From positions 1 through 5,397 of the forward strand of contig JAHFOH010000069.1 in assembly GCA_023266955.1 (NCBI GenBank): DNA of 5,397 bases. The letters are read 5' to 3'. The notes below the pieces were generated by a model that saw only the letters and a program-made list of their open reading frames with translations, was not told the origin of the DNA and searched no databases. The position numbers were made by a program, and so were the translations under genes. This DNA is from Nitrososphaerota archaeon. Lineage in GTDB: Archaea > Thermoproteota > Nitrososphaeria > Nitrososphaerales > JAHFOH01. Positions 4,103-5,397 of this stretch are shown here, one piece after another; the stretch's first letter is position 1; every line of letters begins with the position of its first letter.

Positions 4103-5397
4103 GTGTCTGCAAACCTAGCTTCAGTTTTATCCAACCTCTTCACCTTAGGTAGCTGCTTCCGCTTGAGCGCTCCCGATAAATTCAGTCAGGAGACTGCACA
4201 GGCTATAGCAGTTAGTAGGTCTGAGCCTGAATGGCTCAAGGAACATCGCCTAAAGGCTCTGCGGCTGTACAGGGATTTACCGATTGAGCCGTCTCCACTT
4301 TACAGCAAGTACATTGATGTGGTCAAGAAGATTGATCTGAGCAAAATTGACCCGACTGCCGACCCTGGTTCCAATGCTGTGATGGAGGCAGAGAAGTTTC
4401 TGAACAGGGCTCAAGAGGAGGCAATAGAGGTTCACGCGGGGTCAAAGCTAGTTGGCCTTGTCCTGCCGAACCAACTCGCAAAGGCGGGGATCATCTTCGA
4501 GACCATCGAGGATGCGTTGAGGCTGCATCATGAACTTGTATTTCCTCGTCTGAAAAATCGTCTGCTGTCGCCGGATGAGGATAAGTTTGCGGCATTAAAT
4601 CAAGCCTTTCTAAATTTCGGTCTCTTTGTTTATGTGCCGAAAGGTGTTAGAGTCAAAGTTCCGTTCCGTTCGGTTTGTGTGCTACCCGAAGGGGGTATGG
4701 GATTGCTGTGTCAGCAAATAGTGGTAGTCGAAGAGGACAGCGAGCTCACCTTCATAGAGGAGGTTTATTCATCCGCAGATTCTCAACAGAATACTTCCTC
4801 TCTTTACAGCGGTCTTACGGAGGTGCATGTGGGTCCAAATGCTGTTTTTCAGTCTTCACTAATTCAAGCGACCAGCAAGGAGACGATAGTTCTTCTAAAT
4901 CGAAGAGCAAGTTGTCAGCAAAGTGCCCGAGTTTCCTGGGCATCTTCGCACCTAGGTGGTTCTGTAACTAGATCCAGACTCGATTCAGTCATGAAGGAAA
5001 TGGGAAGCACGTCTCAAGACGTTGAAGTGGCGTTTGGAAATGGAGAGCAGCGTTTCGACTTAGTCTCTGACCTTGTTCATGACGCGCCTCAGACTACTGG
5101 TAGTGTTGAAGTGAGGGGGGCGATGACTGACAAATCAAGATCTCTCTTTAAAGGTATGATAAGAATCTCGAAGAAGGCCATCAACGCAAACGCATACCTC
5201 GCGGAGCATGCTATCCTTCTCAGCAAGGACGCGAAGGCAGATGCAATTCCAGGACTGGAGATAGACACGAATGAAGTTAAGGCGACGCATTCTGCCTCAG
5301 TAGCCCCAATCGATGAGGATCAGATCTTCTACCTATGGTCTAGGGGAATTCCAGAGGCGGATGCTCGAAAGTTGATCGTCTTGGGCTTTCTTGAACC
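4103..5397 (+). CDS. sufD: SufD, Fe-S scaffold subunit (3' end outside window)
   Basis: SufD is the paralogue and partner of SufB in the SufBC2D scaffold. The frame is open from GTG at 4103, with no gap after the sufB TAG, to the window end: 431 full codons, probably lacking only the last few dozen residues. Family marks are SRSEPEWLKEHRLKAL (38-53), parallel to RIKGEPEWM of SufB; DEDKFAALNQAF (158-169); the late beta-helix segment with PGLEIDTNEVKATHSASV (383-400), in which His396 matches the essential E. coli SufD His360; and FYLWSRGIPEADARKLIVLGFLE (409-431). Alanine replaces the cysteine two residues before that histidine in E. coli. The first 20 residues from GTG are unusually hydrophobic for SufD, and TTG at 4163 (giving an N-terminus LSAPDKFSQET) fits family N-termini well, with a weak TATA-like TTTTAT at 4125-4130. 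The true start is therefore uncertain; the identity is not. Confidence 0.93.
   Translation, partial: MSANLASVLSNLFTLGSCFRLSAPDKFSQETAQAIAVSRSEPEWLKEHRLKALRLYRDLPIEPSPLYSKYIDVVKKIDLSKIDPTADPGSNAVMEAEKFLNRAQEEAIEVHAGSKLVGLVLPNQLAKAGIIFETIEDALRLHHELVFPRLKNRLLSPDEDKFAALNQAFLNFGLFVYVPKGVRVKVPFRSVCVLPEGGMGLLCQQIVVVEEDSELTFIEEVYSSADSQQNTSSLYSGLTEVHVGPNAVFQSSLIQATSKETIVLLNRRASCQQSARVSWASSHLGGSVTRSRLDSVMKEMGSTSQDVEVAFGNGEQRFDLVSDLVHDAPQTTGSVEVRGAMTDKSRSLFKGMIRISKKAINANAYLAEHAILLSKDAKADAIPGLEIDTNEVKATHSASVAPIDEDQIFYLWSRGIPEADARKLIVLGFLE

Noticed and set aside
4675..4971. 98-codon plus-strand ORF
   Set aside because: It lies inside sufD in another frame; the sufD frame is open throughout and carries clear family motifs, while this one looks like low-complexity Ser/Arg/Gly sequence.
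1..5397. CRISPR array, transposase, insertion sequence or phage genes
   Set aside because: No regularly spaced direct repeats, terminal inverted repeats or mobile-element proteins were seen.

Overview
The window looks like a piece of an archaeal chromosome, most likely from the TACK / Nitrososphaeria-like side; that lineage guess rests on remembered similarity, not on a search. Reasons for an archaeon: TATA boxes sit about 25-40 bp before several start codons (TTTAAATA before sufC, TTATATAA before sufB), starts are often TTG or GTG on short-leader or leaderless transcripts, and the SufB/SufC proteins have a recognisable archaeal/Gram-positive-like character.

Layout. Positions 1-254 hold no convincing large gene. 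They contain a cluster of short inverted repeats, one TATA-like element and a possible 23-codon leaderless ORF on the minus strand. Positions 255-1286 (minus) encode a fold-type II PLP enzyme of the cysteine synthase family; one arginine position suggests it may prefer O-phosphoserine. A compact divergent promoter (1287-1368) separates it from a plus-strand SUF iron-sulfur cluster assembly cluster: sufC (1369-2163, ABC ATPase), a 101-aa protein of unknown function with a CxxC...CxH pattern (2279-2584), sufB (2696-4102) and sufD (4103 to beyond the window end). The sufD frame is open over its whole visible length and starts with GTG directly after the sufB stop codon.

How the parts fit. SufB, SufC and SufD form the SufBC2D scaffold on which Fe-S clusters are built with ATP hydrolysis by SufC. 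The proposed sulfur-accepting and assembly residues are present: Cys233 and Cys378 in SufB, and His396 in SufD. No cysteine desulfurase (SufS) and no SufE/SufU is visible. Instead, a cysteine-making enzyme faces the suf genes across a shared control region. That region carries a 20-bp near-perfect inverted repeat (1301-1320) between the cysteine synthase TATA element and its start, next to the sufC TATA/BRE. This suggests joint control of cysteine (sulfur) supply and Fe-S assembly. The two least explained items are the small CxxC protein inside the suf cluster and this palindromic site.
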